DNA from: Triangularia verruculosa
Lineage: Eukaryota; Ascomycota; Sordariomycetes; Sordariales; Podosporaceae
Assembly: GCA_033296885.1 (NCBI GenBank)
Contig: MU863910.1
Location: 210,357 to 274,356, forward strand
Length of the DNA stretch: 64,000 nt
Direction of reading: 5' to 3'
A program made the position numbers and the translations under genes. The notes beneath the pieces were generated by a model. It was not told where the DNA came from. It ran no database searches and was given only the letters and a program-made list of their open reading frames with translations. Positions 23,976 through 34,923 of this stretch are shown in pieces (position 1 is the first letter of the stretch; each line of letters opens with the position of its first letter).

Positions 23976-25881
23976 ATGCTTTCAGACACGCTGCTTGACA
24001 ACATCATCTTGGCCAAGATACAGTCGGCTACTGCCGTCCTTGGATTGCACAATGTCGCCCTCGGATTACTCACCATCGCCGCCATGGTGGTTGTGCTCGA
24101 CTATGCGCACATGCTCTATCTGAGGTCCAAGATGCCACCAGGGCCCTTCCCGTTACCAATTGTGGGCAACACCTTTTCACTTCCAGACAACAAGCCGTGG
24201 ATTTACTTTGAGGAGCTCTCCAAAAAGTACAACACGCCGCTCATTACATTTTGGATTGGGCGGTAAGTATATCCGCGTTTCACTTGCAGGACATGTGATG
24301 GGTACTGATACTGCTCATCAGAAATCCAACACTCTGGATCAACGATGCTTGGTGTGCCCACCAGATTTTCGAAAAGAAGGCTCAAATCTACACCTCGAGG
24401 CCGCGAATGATCGTGTTTGGGGAGTTGGGCTCGGGCCAGTCAAATCTGGTCACAATGCAAATCCGAAACCACGAGGAGCGAGAGCGATGGCGGATCCACC
24501 GCAAGCTCATGCACATTGGTGTTGGTGTGCAGTCTGTAAGGGGGTACAGGGCCATCCAGAACAACGAAAGCAAGATAATTGCTTTGGACTTTTTAAGAGA
24601 GCCCAAAGAGTACGTCAAGCATCTTGAGAGATATGCCACCAGTGTTGTGTCTATCATTGCATTTGGGCGGAGGGTTGCCAGCTACAACGATCCCATCATT
24701 ACCGAGGTGATCGCGTTGATGCAGCTTGCGGCTGATCTGAATGTCCCCGGCAAGTCGTTTCCGATGTTGCTGGAGACCTTTCCAAGTGAGTGCTACTCTG
24801 CTTTGATTCTTGGATTTAGGTGGTGTCCTTGCCTCTAACGAAAAAGCCAGTCCTTGCAAAGTTTCCCCGGTTCATGCCTTGGTTCAAGGGATTGGGAAGC
24901 CGCAACCAAAAAGGAGGTCACTATTTCTTTTACACGCTGGCCGAGGAGGCTATTGAGCAGTACAACCAAAAGTCGCCGTCAGAACAGGCCAGCATGCCCA
25001 CGCCTTATGTCAAGACCCTCTTCGAGGAGGCCGATAAGTACAAGTTGCCCGTCGCTGAGCTGTCCGGTTTAACCGGTAATCTTTTTGGTGCTGGTGCCGA
25101 CACGTCTTCCAGCACCCTTGTCAGCTTCATCTTGGCATGCTGCGCTTTTCCAGACACCGTCCAAAAGGCCCAGGCCGAACTCGACCGCGTGATTGGACCG
25201 AATCGCTCACCACACTGGGATGACTCCCCGAACCTCCCTTACATCAACGCCTTCGTGAGAGAAGTGCTTCGCTGGAGAAGCGTGGCCATCATTGGGGGTC
25301 AGCCCCATTCACCCACCCAAGATGACACCTACAACGGGTGGCTCATTCCCAAGGGCTCTTGGATTCAAGGCAACGTCTGGGCAATCCATCATCATGAAAG
25401 AGAATTTCCAGACCCCGACCGCTTCTACCCTGATCGATATCTCGAAGGGCATGATTACAACAGGCCATTCCCCAATGACAAAGGCTACATGACCTTTGGC
25501 TGGGGAAGGCGTGTGTGCAGCGGACAGGCTCTTGCGGAACAGGGAACATGGATCAGTGTTGCGCGACTCCTGTGGGGGTTCAACATTCGTAAGGCGCGTG
25601 ACCCAAGAACTGGTAAGGAGATTGACGTGGATATTTTCGCCTTCACCAACGGTCTTAACATGCGGCCTCAGCCCTTTCCCTGTGAGATTGTGCCAAGGAC
25701 ACAGGAGATCAGGGAGGCTATCGAGCGGGAGGGAAGACAAGCTTTACAGGACCTCAAGATCCACGATGGCGACAGCCAATATCGGATGAGCACGTTTTAT
25801 CAGCAGCAGAAGAAAAAGGTGGCACAGGAGCCAATAATTGACGAGAAGGGAAATGTCAAATTTGTAAAGGTTGGTAAATAA
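23976..25881 (+). CDS. Cytochrome P450 monooxygenase with long C-terminal tail
   Basis: A second microsomal P450. Exons 23976-24262, 24322-24785 and 24851-25881 give 593 aa. It has an N-terminal membrane anchor (about residues 25-50), the hinge MPPGPFPLPIVGN, the I-helix GAGADTSSST (Asp-Thr-Ser in place of the usual Glu/Asp-Thr-Thr), the ExxR pair in REVLRW and the haem loop FGWGRRVCSG. The general form resembles the fungal P450 group annotated as O-methylsterigmatocystin oxidoreductase-like (CYP64-type). It is longer than usual: about 80 residues follow the last conserved core segment, ending in a Lys/Gln-rich tail. The gene is co-oriented with the FMO 1 kb downstream and may act on the same substrate. 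Confidence 0.92.
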
Positions 25882-26848
25882 TGGAAGGCTGGGCAATGCT
25901 GGAAGTACTATTTTTGGCACAGTAGGTGGTAGATAGAAGGCAATACAATGCAAATCCAAGAAAACATTTTGGTGTGCTCACCATATCACTTTCACTTTCA
26001 ACAATCAGTCGACGTTTTGTCCTTATTGAACTGTTCCCCAGCGATGGGGTTGAGAGAGTGGTGGAATGAAAGGGGAGGACCCTAACCCTGATTTGCCCCT
26101 GAGCCACTTAAAGCCGGAAAACAACATCCAGGCTACTCCAACAAAAGTCAAAGCTGACCGGAAATGGTCTCACATATTCTGGTGCCAGCCCAAGTAGTGT
26201 CACGCGGGCATATTTCCCCAAACAAGCTTTTCCCTCTCCGCTGGTCTGGGTTCCAGTTTGGGGGAATCGCGGCACTGACATCGATGGGGCGGACGCGATC
26301 CCCAACGTGGGGAGTGCTCTACTCCCTAAATGCGGGGAGCGATTCCCCGCATCGATATTCGAGGGCTGATTCCCAGAGCAAGTGAGCACATGGTACCCAC
26401 GCCGAGAGTGATATTCTGGAACGGACTTGCTCACGATTGTTCTGCTGTTGGGGGCAACGGTTCGGCACCTGCAGTGAGGGGCATGCTGCATGTTCGCCGG
26501 ACCATGGCCTCACCGTGGAGGGAGTCCTGTCCCGGAGAAATAGGTAAACAGCTTTTCGGAGTCAGGGAACGTCGGAGGGAAACGCTGACCGGGACCGGGA
26601 CATCAATAGCCTGATTGCCCATTTGGGGACATTGATCCTTGGTGATTGTTGGGCGGTACCAAGAAAGCGTCATCTGCATAAGAAACTGCCCCCCATCATA
26701 TATCAGTTGACGTTGCAGTACATCCGCTCTGCAGAGACAAGCCATTCCAAAAGAATCAGGCATACACCAAAGAAAGCGAGATACCTATCTCAAGCTCCGC
26801 GCCTTCCGATCAGACCACGAAGACAACCACAGCACGCACACCGCGAAG
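25882..26848. promoter_or_regulatory. Intergenic region with a G/C-box palindrome
   Basis: No gene is seen between the P450 and the FMO. A perfect inverted repeat, TGCGGGGA at 26331-26338 and TCCCCGCA at 26344-26351, is separated by 5 bp. Several other GGGG/CCCC words lie within 100 bp upstream. It could be a zinc-finger regulator site for the FMO; this is inference. Confidence 0.4.
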
Positions 26849-28227
26849 ATGGCTCCCACGCCCTCCGGCATCAACGTGATAATCGTCGGCGCCGGCTTCG
26901 GTGGTCTCACAGCCGCCATCGAGTGCCATCGCCAAGGTCACAATGTCACCATCTACGAGAACTTCCCCGCCCTCAAGACGCTGGGTGATATCATCTCGTT
27001 TGGAGGTAACGGTGGACGTATCTTTGCCCGTTGGGCTGATGGTGCCATTGCGAAAAAGCTTCGTCCCCTCTGCATCGACCTCACAGAATATGGCTTCCGC
27101 ATCCACAAATACGACACCGGCGAGGTAGTCTACCACCAGCCCACCCCGCCCCAGAAAGATGACGCGCCCGTCTTCAACGGCCACCGTGGCGAGCTGCACG
27201 AGGTCGTGTTCAACTATGCTAGGGACGAGCTCGGCATCCCAATTCACCTCGGCCAACATGTTGATGAGTATTTCGAGACAGAGGACAAGGCGGGCATTGT
27301 GCTCAAGTCCGGAGAGAGGATCGAGGCTGACATTGTGATTGGTGCCGACGGCGTCAGATCAAAGGCCAGAGAGCTTGTGCTTGGCTATGTGGATAAGCCA
27401 AAGAGCAGCGGGTACGCCGTCTGGAGAGCGTGGTTCTCGAACAAGGACATGATTGCCGATCCCCGGACCAAGGAGTTCTGCGAGAACGGGGACACTTTCA
27501 ATGGGTGGATTGGGCCCGATGTGCACTTTCTGTTCAGCACCCTCAAGGGGGGCAAGGATTGCTGCTGGGTGTTGACGCACAAGGACGAGCATGACATTGA
27601 TGAGTCCTGGTCGTTCCCAGGCAAGCTGGAGGACGTTTTCAAGGTCCTAGAGGGTTGGGATCCGGTTTGCAAGGCGATTGTGGAAAAGACCCCGAGCTTG
27701 GTGGACTGGAAGCTGGTATACCGAGACCCTCTTCCTACCTGGGTTAGCAAACATGCCAGAATTTTGCTTCTGGGAGATGCTGCACATCCATTCCTGCCCA
27801 CTAGCGCCCAGGGAGCCACCCAAGCGATGGAAGACGGCGTGACGATCGCAGTCGCCCTGAGACGGGGCGGCAAGGATGGTGTTCCAGCTGCTGTTAGAGC
27901 CCATCAGGAACTCAGGTACGTTCAACAACACCTCTTGACATGAGTCGAATTGTGCTAATGCAAGGTGCCGGTAGATATGAGCGCGTCAGAGCGGTGCAAA
28001 AGACCGGCGAGTCCACTCGCGACAGATGGCACAAGACTGACTGGGACAGCATCAAGCAGAACCCAAAGAGCGTTGAGTTCCCGCGGGAGGACTGGATCCA
28101 CGGGTTCGATGCCGAGAAGTATGCGGAGGATCATTATGACGAAGCGATCAAGAAGCTGGCAAACAAGGAGGAAAGTGCTGAAGCGGCGGCACCCCTGACA
28201 GCCGCGCCTACTCCTGTGGCAGTTTAG
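26849..28227 (+). CDS. FAD-dependent monooxygenase (salicylate-hydroxylase-like)
   Basis: A group A flavoprotein hydroxylase using NAD(P)H and O2, the type that hydroxylates aromatic rings, sometimes with decarboxylation. Exons 26849-27915 and 27975-28227 give 439 aa. The dinucleotide-binding motif is VGAGFGG at the N-terminus, the DG motif is GADGVRSKAR (about residue 165) and the GD motif is LLGDAAHPFLPTSAQG (about 310). No membrane span is seen. It lies between a P450 (same strand) and a convergent aldehyde dehydrogenase whose 3' end is only about 220 bp away. With these and the decarboxylase-like gene it fits a chain of aromatic oxidation steps, either tailoring or catabolic. The Ala-rich C-terminal tail is not conserved in the family. 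Confidence 0.93.
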
Positions 28228-28446
28228 ATAGCTATCCGTTTTGATTTTTCAGTCTCAAGTTAGCATTCTACTAGCCAAATGAATCGCTTCACATCATGCG
28301 ATGTCACTAAGGTAGCTTTTGTTTGCGCCCAAATCCATGTGTGCTGATGGTTACCTAGGTACCTAGGTAGGTACCTTAGGTGCCAACCTGATTCGGTATT
28401 GAGAGCGGCTGACTTCCTATCTCCTACATGTGGCGCTTGCTAAAAT

Positions 28447-30032
28447 CTACTGTTCATCAACTGCCATTATGACGCTTTTTACCTCCAAGAAATTATCCAT
28501 GCTGTACAACGCACCCTCACGGCCTTGCCCGCTACCTTTGTAACCTCCGAATGGCAGATCATGTGCGGTATTGGGACTGGTCGTATTGATCCCGACGTAG
28601 CCGCTCTCCAATGCTTGAGCCACTCTCATGGCCCTGCTGATGTCCTTTGTGAATACGGATGCATACAACCCAAACTCAGTGTCATTGGCCTTGGCAATCG
28701 CTTCCTTCTCAGTATCAAAGACATTGATGATCACCACAGGCCCGAAGACCTCTTCTTTGGTGATCTTGGCCTGTTCCGGGGTGTTGAGGAAAATGGTGGG
28801 CTCGATGAAATACCCGTTGGAGGAGTCCAGCTTTCCTGACCCTCCGAGAGCCAATGTCGCCCCGGACTCCTTGGCCGAATCAATGTAAGAGAGCACGTGC
28901 TTGTACTGAAGCTCATCAGCCTGTGGGCCATGGTTTGTCTCTTTGTCCAAAGGATTCCCGGCCTTGACGCTGGAGCTGTAGCTGACTTTGAACTCCTCGA
29001 TGAATTTGTCTGCAATTGTTGACTGGACGTAAATTCGAGAATTTGCCATGCAAACCTGCCCGGAGTTGAACTGCATACTCCATCGAGTCTGTGTAACCGC
29101 CTTCTCGAGGTTGGCGTCGTCGAAGATGATGGCGGGCGACTTGCCTCCGAGCTCGAGAATGACCTTTTTGAGATTTGTTCGGGCAGCTTCTTCTTGGATG
29201 AGCTTTCCAGTACGGCTCGATCCCGTGAAGCTCAAAGCTCTGACATCCATGTGGCGGGAGAGAATCTGACCAGAGGGTATCCCGTGGCCAGACAGAACGT
29301 TGAAGACACCAGGGGGGAAACCGGCTTCCTTCACGAGCTCGGCAATTCGCGCAACCGCCAGGGGTGCTTTCTCGGATGTTTTGAGAACAACCGTGTTGCC
29401 CGTTATCAGTGCGGGCGCTGACTTGGTGGCGAAGAAGTGCACCGGTACATTCCAGGGAATGATCAAGGCCACAACGCCAAAGGGCTGACGCAGAGTCATG
29501 GTCACATGGCCAGGAGTGTTTACACTTGCCTGACCTTGAATGTGCGGCCAGGCCTCGGAGTAGTGATCGTACTGGCCGGCTGCTGATTCCGCGAAGAAGT
29601 GGGAAGAAATCGGCATCCCCATGGAGATGGCATCCAACCGTGCAATCTCATCTTTGTGCTCTCGGATGAGGGAGGCTAGCTTCTTGAGATACACGCTTCG
29701 TTTGGCTGGGCCCAGTGCCGACCAAGCGGGGAAGGCTGCCTTGGCCGCCGCCACCGCTCTATTGGTGTCGTCGGCGGTAGCCTCAGGAACTGGAAGTTAT
29801 GGTTAGCTGATGTTTGAGGGGAAGCAGAAGGTGAATAATTAATTGCCTAACTACCTACCTTCTCCTGATACCTCTCTGGTGGCGGGATTGTAAACCGGAA
29901 AGGTCTTGCCGTCTGAAGCCCCGACGAGCTAACTTGAAGTCAGTAGGGTAGAGATACAGACTTGGCAAGATGATATCAGACCTCTCCATCAATGAGCATC
30001 TGGGGTCGAACAGGAGTAGTGTCCCACGTCAT
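28447..30032 (-). CDS. NAD(P)-dependent aldehyde dehydrogenase
   Basis: Oxidises an aldehyde to the carboxylic acid. Exons 29982-30032, 29859-29928 and 28447-29789 give 487 aa, the usual ALDH length. The catalytic Cys is in FNSGQVCMANSR, the general-base Glu in LELGGKSP and the oxyanion Asn in IPWNVPV; the cofactor loop SFTGSSRTGK is present. The first intron has a weak donor (GTCTGA) but the frame and the MLIDGE-to-LVGASDGKTF junction match the family. It may act downstream of the P450s or supply the acid used by the decarboxylase-like amidohydrolase, with which it is divergently arranged. Confidence 0.94.
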
Positions 30033-31405
30033 GTTGGTCGTGATACGAAGGGGCGGCTGAAGAGGAGTAAGGTGAGGGTCAGGGATAGCCTACAGGGCGA
30101 TGCTTGGCCGAAGCCGGACGAGGCAGCAGGCTGTCTGAGAAAAATGAAGACAGTTTACATCCGACTTGTAGAAACTTGAGGAAAGTGGTCCATCGGCGTT
30201 AAGTTGCACCGGGACGCGGTTTTATCTGCATAAAACCCCGCAGTGCCTTACCATTGAACGGCCATATTTGGAGTCGGGTAGTATCCTCCGGATAAGCATT
30301 CCGTCCCATCAAGTGCTGAAAAAACATTCGGAGATCATTGCGAGAACTGATGCGTCTTATGAGTAAGGTAGGTAGGTACCTAGGTAGATAACTCACAGAG
30401 CGAGATCCAGTTCAGATTTGAACGCGAATGAATGCCAATCCACGTCGCACGGCGTGCCCACAAGGGTTCCCACGCGTTCACTCCCTGCCAGCGGCCCGTT
30501 GCTTGGGATCGGATGACAGGCAGGGAGCGTCCCGTCAACATGGAGCAATCGGGAGTGGGGCTCATCAACAGGGTCACCGTCTTCGGGATTGTGGATACCA
30601 GCTTTTCCAACCCCAACACGTTCGTTACTGATGCAATCAGACTGGGTGAAGAACACGCAGTTTTGCTTTCTCTTTCTGTCAACGATTACCTACCTGATCC
30701 CGCTCATCTTCAAAAGAGAGAGGCAGTGCGATAAGGAGCCAGGCAAAGCTCTAAACCCACCACAAAGACATCATAAACGTATGATGCTTAGGATCATACG
30801 ATGATGTCGCCGACGCGATAGCTCAAGGTAACCAACACTCCGTCCAATGCAGGGGTTCTTCAGGAGTCCAAGACAAGGCTTGACTGAATTCATCCACCTA
30901 TCGCTGTTTCCGCCACGTGGAATTCCATTCGGCTGGTTCACATTCTCCACCACGTGCCGGGATATAACAACGAGGCCATCACCAAAATCCCTATCCTGAA
31001 CCAACGTGCCTTTGGAGGGGACACTAGGAATCGCGTCAAACACTCGAGATTGATTGACCCCCATTCTCGACTCTCAAAAGTCACTCCGATGGATCCGTTT
31101 GTCCGGGTCTGTCGCCGCCAACCTATCGGGCTTCAGAGTGCCACCTGCCGTTGGGGATTGGGGTCCATTTGGGGGGTAAGGGACCCATTTGCCGCAAGAC
31201 GGCGGGACGGCACCATTGGCCTTGGCAATAGGCCATGGGTTCACCTCCCGGGATTTGTCTACCAACTTGAATTCATCCCCCACCATGGGTGCGCCGAAAC
31301 TCGTGTGAACTGTCTTTTGCGACTTTAAAACGACCAACTTCGACGCTCCATCAGTTCCCCAAGTGCCTAGCCAAGGTACCTATTGAAGCTGCCCTCTCCT
31401 CCAAG
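30033..31405. promoter_or_regulatory. Divergent intergenic region between ALDH and amidohydrolase genes
   Basis: No gene recognised in 1.4 kb. It contains a TAGGTAGGTACCTAGGTAG run at about 30369-30387 and a small inverted repeat at 30780-30804 (ATGATGCTTAGGATCATACGATGAT region). Confidence 0.45.
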
Positions 31406-32566
31406 ATGTCGCTCCCGAAAGCCCCCAAAGGCACGATCGCAATTGAAGAAGCGGTTCTTGACCCCGCCGGCCTGAGCTGGATCACTGCTTCGGCGCCCCT
31501 CTTCAATCCAGGCCACCGCCAGACACCTCCAGATTTACCATCAGGCTCTCCTCCAGGTTCGCCTACCCGGCACTCCCACTTGACCTCCCTCCTTCAGGAT
31601 ATCCACACAACGCGCATCCTACAAATGGATACGCATGGAGTAGAGTATATGCTCCTCTCTTTAACTTCGCCCGGGCCTCAAGGTGAAGCCAACCCGACCA
31701 AAGCAGCTACCATCGCCCGAAAAGCCAATGACTGGCTCGCCGAGCAAGTCAAGCTCAACCCAGCCCGTTTTGGTGGTCTTGCCTCGGTATCTATGCACAA
31801 TTCGGTGGATGCTTCCGCCGAAGCGACACGCGCAGTCAGAGAACTCGGCTTTTTTGGCCTCATCATCAACGATTACCAAGATTCTTCCCCGGGTGCTCCC
31901 AACGCAGACAAAGAAGGCAAGATCTACTACGACGGCGAGGGATTTCACGAATTCTGGAGAACAGTGGAGGAGTTGGATGTACCCGTGTACTTGCACCCCA
32001 GATACCCATCGGAACAGGATTTGGAGCCTGGAACAAAGTGGGGAGACAGGAAGCAGATCTTGGGGGCGGCTGTCCAGTTTCATTTGGACTTGAGCACTCA
32101 TGTTTACGCGTTGTGCTCGTCGGGGGTCTTTGATCTCTACCCACGGGTCAAAGTAGTGATCGGACATTTGGGCGAAGGGTGAGTAGTTGACATTACCGCT
32201 AACAAGTTGGCGATCATACCTAGGTATGCTGACATGAAGACAAGTATCCCTTTCAACCTGTGGAGGGCAGACCACTGGTACAACAAGCCAGTTAAGAAGG
32301 CGACTCGACCGTCCAAGGAGGATTACACATACTATTTCACCCACAATATTTCCATCACCACCTCTGGAAATTTCAACGAGCCCGGCTTGAAGTTTTGCAT
32401 TGACCAAATCGGAGTAGAGCGGTGTTTGTTCTCGATTGACTACCCTTACGACACGATTGCGGAGGCTCAGTACTGGTGGCATGGCGTTGACTTGCCTGCC
32501 GATCAGAAAGAGATGGTAGCGAGGGGGAATGCGATTCGGTTGTTTAAACTGCCGTTGGACCCTTGA
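31406..32566 (+). CDS. Amidohydrolase-2 family protein, 2,3-dihydroxybenzoate/salicylate decarboxylase-like
   Basis: A metal-dependent TIM-barrel enzyme of the ACMSD / gamma-resorcylate decarboxylase group, whose known members remove CO2 from hydroxybenzoates. Exons 31406-32178 and 32245-32566 give 364 aa. The acceptor at 32244 (CAAG) was chosen because it restores GHLGEG-IPFNLWR, the family signature; an earlier AG would insert extra residues. Metal-site candidates are Glu14 in AIEEAV, His in YLHPR, His in GHLGEG and Asp in SIDYPYD. Position 16 is Ala where gamma-resorcylate decarboxylase has His, as in fungal 2,3-dihydroxybenzoate decarboxylases. The branch point GCTGAC is inside the intron. 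Cytosolic. The proximity of ALDH and FMO supports a role in benzoic-acid chemistry; a hydrolytic role cannot be excluded. Confidence 0.92.
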
Positions 32567-33622
32567 TTCCGCGTGCGGGTAATAAGGAGGTATCCATTGC
32601 TCGATAGTGGTTTAGCCATCACGTCTTGGATTTGAGAAGGTTGATGTAGTCATCAGATAGTCTACAATATGACCTTGTTTCATTTGCGCCAGGCAAACAT
32701 ATCGTCTGGCACAGTGCCTGTAGGCATCCAAATTATCTTGCCAACAATGGAGATATCTGATGTATACCTTACCTATGAGTGTACGTATGTTGTGGTACTA
32801 CAGATCATTTATATTGTTGCTTTGTGCCTACACCTGTTGACATTTACTCGTTAGACCCAGGAAATGCTTCTCCTTCTTCCAGCTTTTCGGCTGGGCTTGT
32901 TGAAACAGGTATCAAGTCTCAAAGAGAGACATAACGACGATACCTGCATTTGTACAGGTGTAGATTACGTGGGCACCTTACCTTATTTTCTTGCATGCCG
33001 AAGTTGAAGAGCCGTGGGCTCAGTGCGATGAAGACAAACCCCGCATCTGCAACAGCTGGTTCAAGAGCAAGAGGTATCTATGGGGTTGGACAGAGTCGAT
33101 AGCAGCCTACTAGTGCTGGAATGGAAGGGTTATAAGGTTTGCCCCTGATTCAGGGGAGATCTGCTCCTTGCTTGGCCTCGGCCGACAAAACTCCAGCGAG
33201 ACACTGCGCAAATACATTGATCGGGTATATTTTGCTTTCGAGTCCCATTTTCAGAGCGGCATTTCAGCTGCTGTACTCTTATCGCCATATAGGTTCCTTA
33301 TGCCCAGCATCTAAGCTCCTGTTTTTAGCCTGTATTTGTTCATCCCATAACCGTACCACTATTCACGAACCAATTAGCCGACTGTTCGAACACCACAATC
33401 GATGAGCTTTCCGCTATTGAGCGCTTGCAATCAGCGGACGGAAGAACTGATACCTGATTTTTCCCCCACGTGGCATCCCAATTTATTGGGTCGCCATGCC
33501 AGACACACCCCTAGGTACGCTTTCAAATATTTTCCGGTCATGTTTATGAAGAGCATGGTCCTCTTCTTCACATCACCGCACTACTACTAGAGTCACCTCA
33601 CGTTAGGTACCTATGATTCAAG
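32567..33622. other. Intergenic, no gene seen
   Basis: 3' flank of the amidohydrolase and promoter of the xylanase. A TTAGGTACCTA palindrome lies at 33604-33614, just before the xylanase start. An out-of-frame ATG at 33613 precedes the chosen start by 10 bp. Confidence 0.4.
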
Positions 33623-34923
33623 ATGAAGGGTCACTTTCTTCTCCCGCTTTCGTTTTGCGGAGCGGTCACTGCTCAGCTGGACAAGCTCGCGAAGGAAGCA
33701 GGGCTCCTATACTTCGGTACTGCGGTCGATAACCCCAGCCTCAACAACCAGAATTACCTGCGCATTGCTCGGGATCCAGCAGAGTTTGGTTCACTAACCC
33801 CGGCAAATGGACAAAAATGGTCCAGCACCCAGCCAAGCCAGGGGCGTTTTACCTATGGCAGCGGTGACGCTATCGCCCATGTTGCTCGACAGACAGGGCA
33901 ACAATTAAGGTGCCATACATTGATATGGTACAATCAGTTGCCTGGTTGGGGTCAGTCTTCTGTAACAACTTGACCTGGCACAAAGCACCCACGGATGAGT
34001 ACCTTACCAGTTGCTGACATGAAGTGCGGGTTGCGGTCTAATAGTGGGGAGTGTCTACAGCCGTGACCAGATGCAACAGATAATTACAACGCATATTCAA
34101 AACGTTGTGGGGCACTACAAGGGCAGGTGCTATGCTTGGGATGTGGTGAACGAGGCCATGGAAGACGATGGGAGATACCGCAACAACCCAAGTAGGTATG
34201 CTTCATCCTGTCGCCACGATGCCTCTACTAATAAACCGATCAGTGTACCGGGCCATGGGAGTGGATTACATTACTCACTCCTTCAAGATTGCGCAGCAAA
34301 CCGACCCTGCTGCCAGGCTCTACTACAACGACTTCAACATCGAGCGATGCTGCAATGCCAAGATCAACGCCACGATCGCTATGATTCGTACTGTCAAAGC
34401 CGCAGGGGCTCCCGTTCATGGAATTGGCATGCAAGGCCACTCCCGAGTGGGCATGTCACCCTCCAAGCGAGAGATGAAAGAGACCATGGCTCGCTTCTCC
34501 GAGCTTGTCGATGAGGTTGCGTTTACCGAGGTTGACATTCGCCACACAAAACTACCAATCGGGACCGCTGAAAGAGAGCAGCAAGGCAGAGATTACATGG
34601 AGGTTGTAGGAGCTTGCTTGGAGACTCCAAAGTGTGTGGGAATCACGGTATGGGACTTTACTGACCAGGTTCGTCTGATTCATGTCACCCCTCCAACCTG
34701 TCTTGACTGCAGCCTTGATTTGCTAATAGGTGGAACCGTGTCTAAGTACTCTTGGATACCTCAGCAGTATCCAGGAGAGGGGGAGGCGTGTTTGTGGGAT
34801 AGAAATTACAACCAGAAGCCAGCTTATCATAGCATTGTCGGTTTACTGCACAGTGCAGCCAGCGCCGGGTTGAGGGCATCGGCGACGCAAGCACCTATTG
34901 CTACCGTCACCGCTGCAGTTTGA
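33623..34923 (+). CDS. Secreted GH10 endo-1,4-beta-xylanase
   Basis: Hydrolyses internal beta-1,4 bonds of xylan outside the cell. Exons 33623-33950, 34045-34191, 34244-34668 and 34747-34923 give 358 aa, the usual size for a single-domain GH10. Signal peptide at residues 1-17 (MKGHFLLPLSFCGAVTA). The acid/base Glu is in WDVVNEAM and the nucleophile Glu in FTEVDIR; HTLIWYNQLPGW, MQGH and VWDFTDQ-YSWIP are also GH10 signatures. No carbohydrate-binding module is seen; the short tail is Ala/Thr/Ser-rich. The last acceptor (AAG at 34746) was preferred to an earlier TAG because it joins FTDQ directly to YSWIP. A plant-cell-wall enzyme in the middle of metabolic genes suggests a plant-associated or litter-decaying lifestyle. 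Confidence 0.95.
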
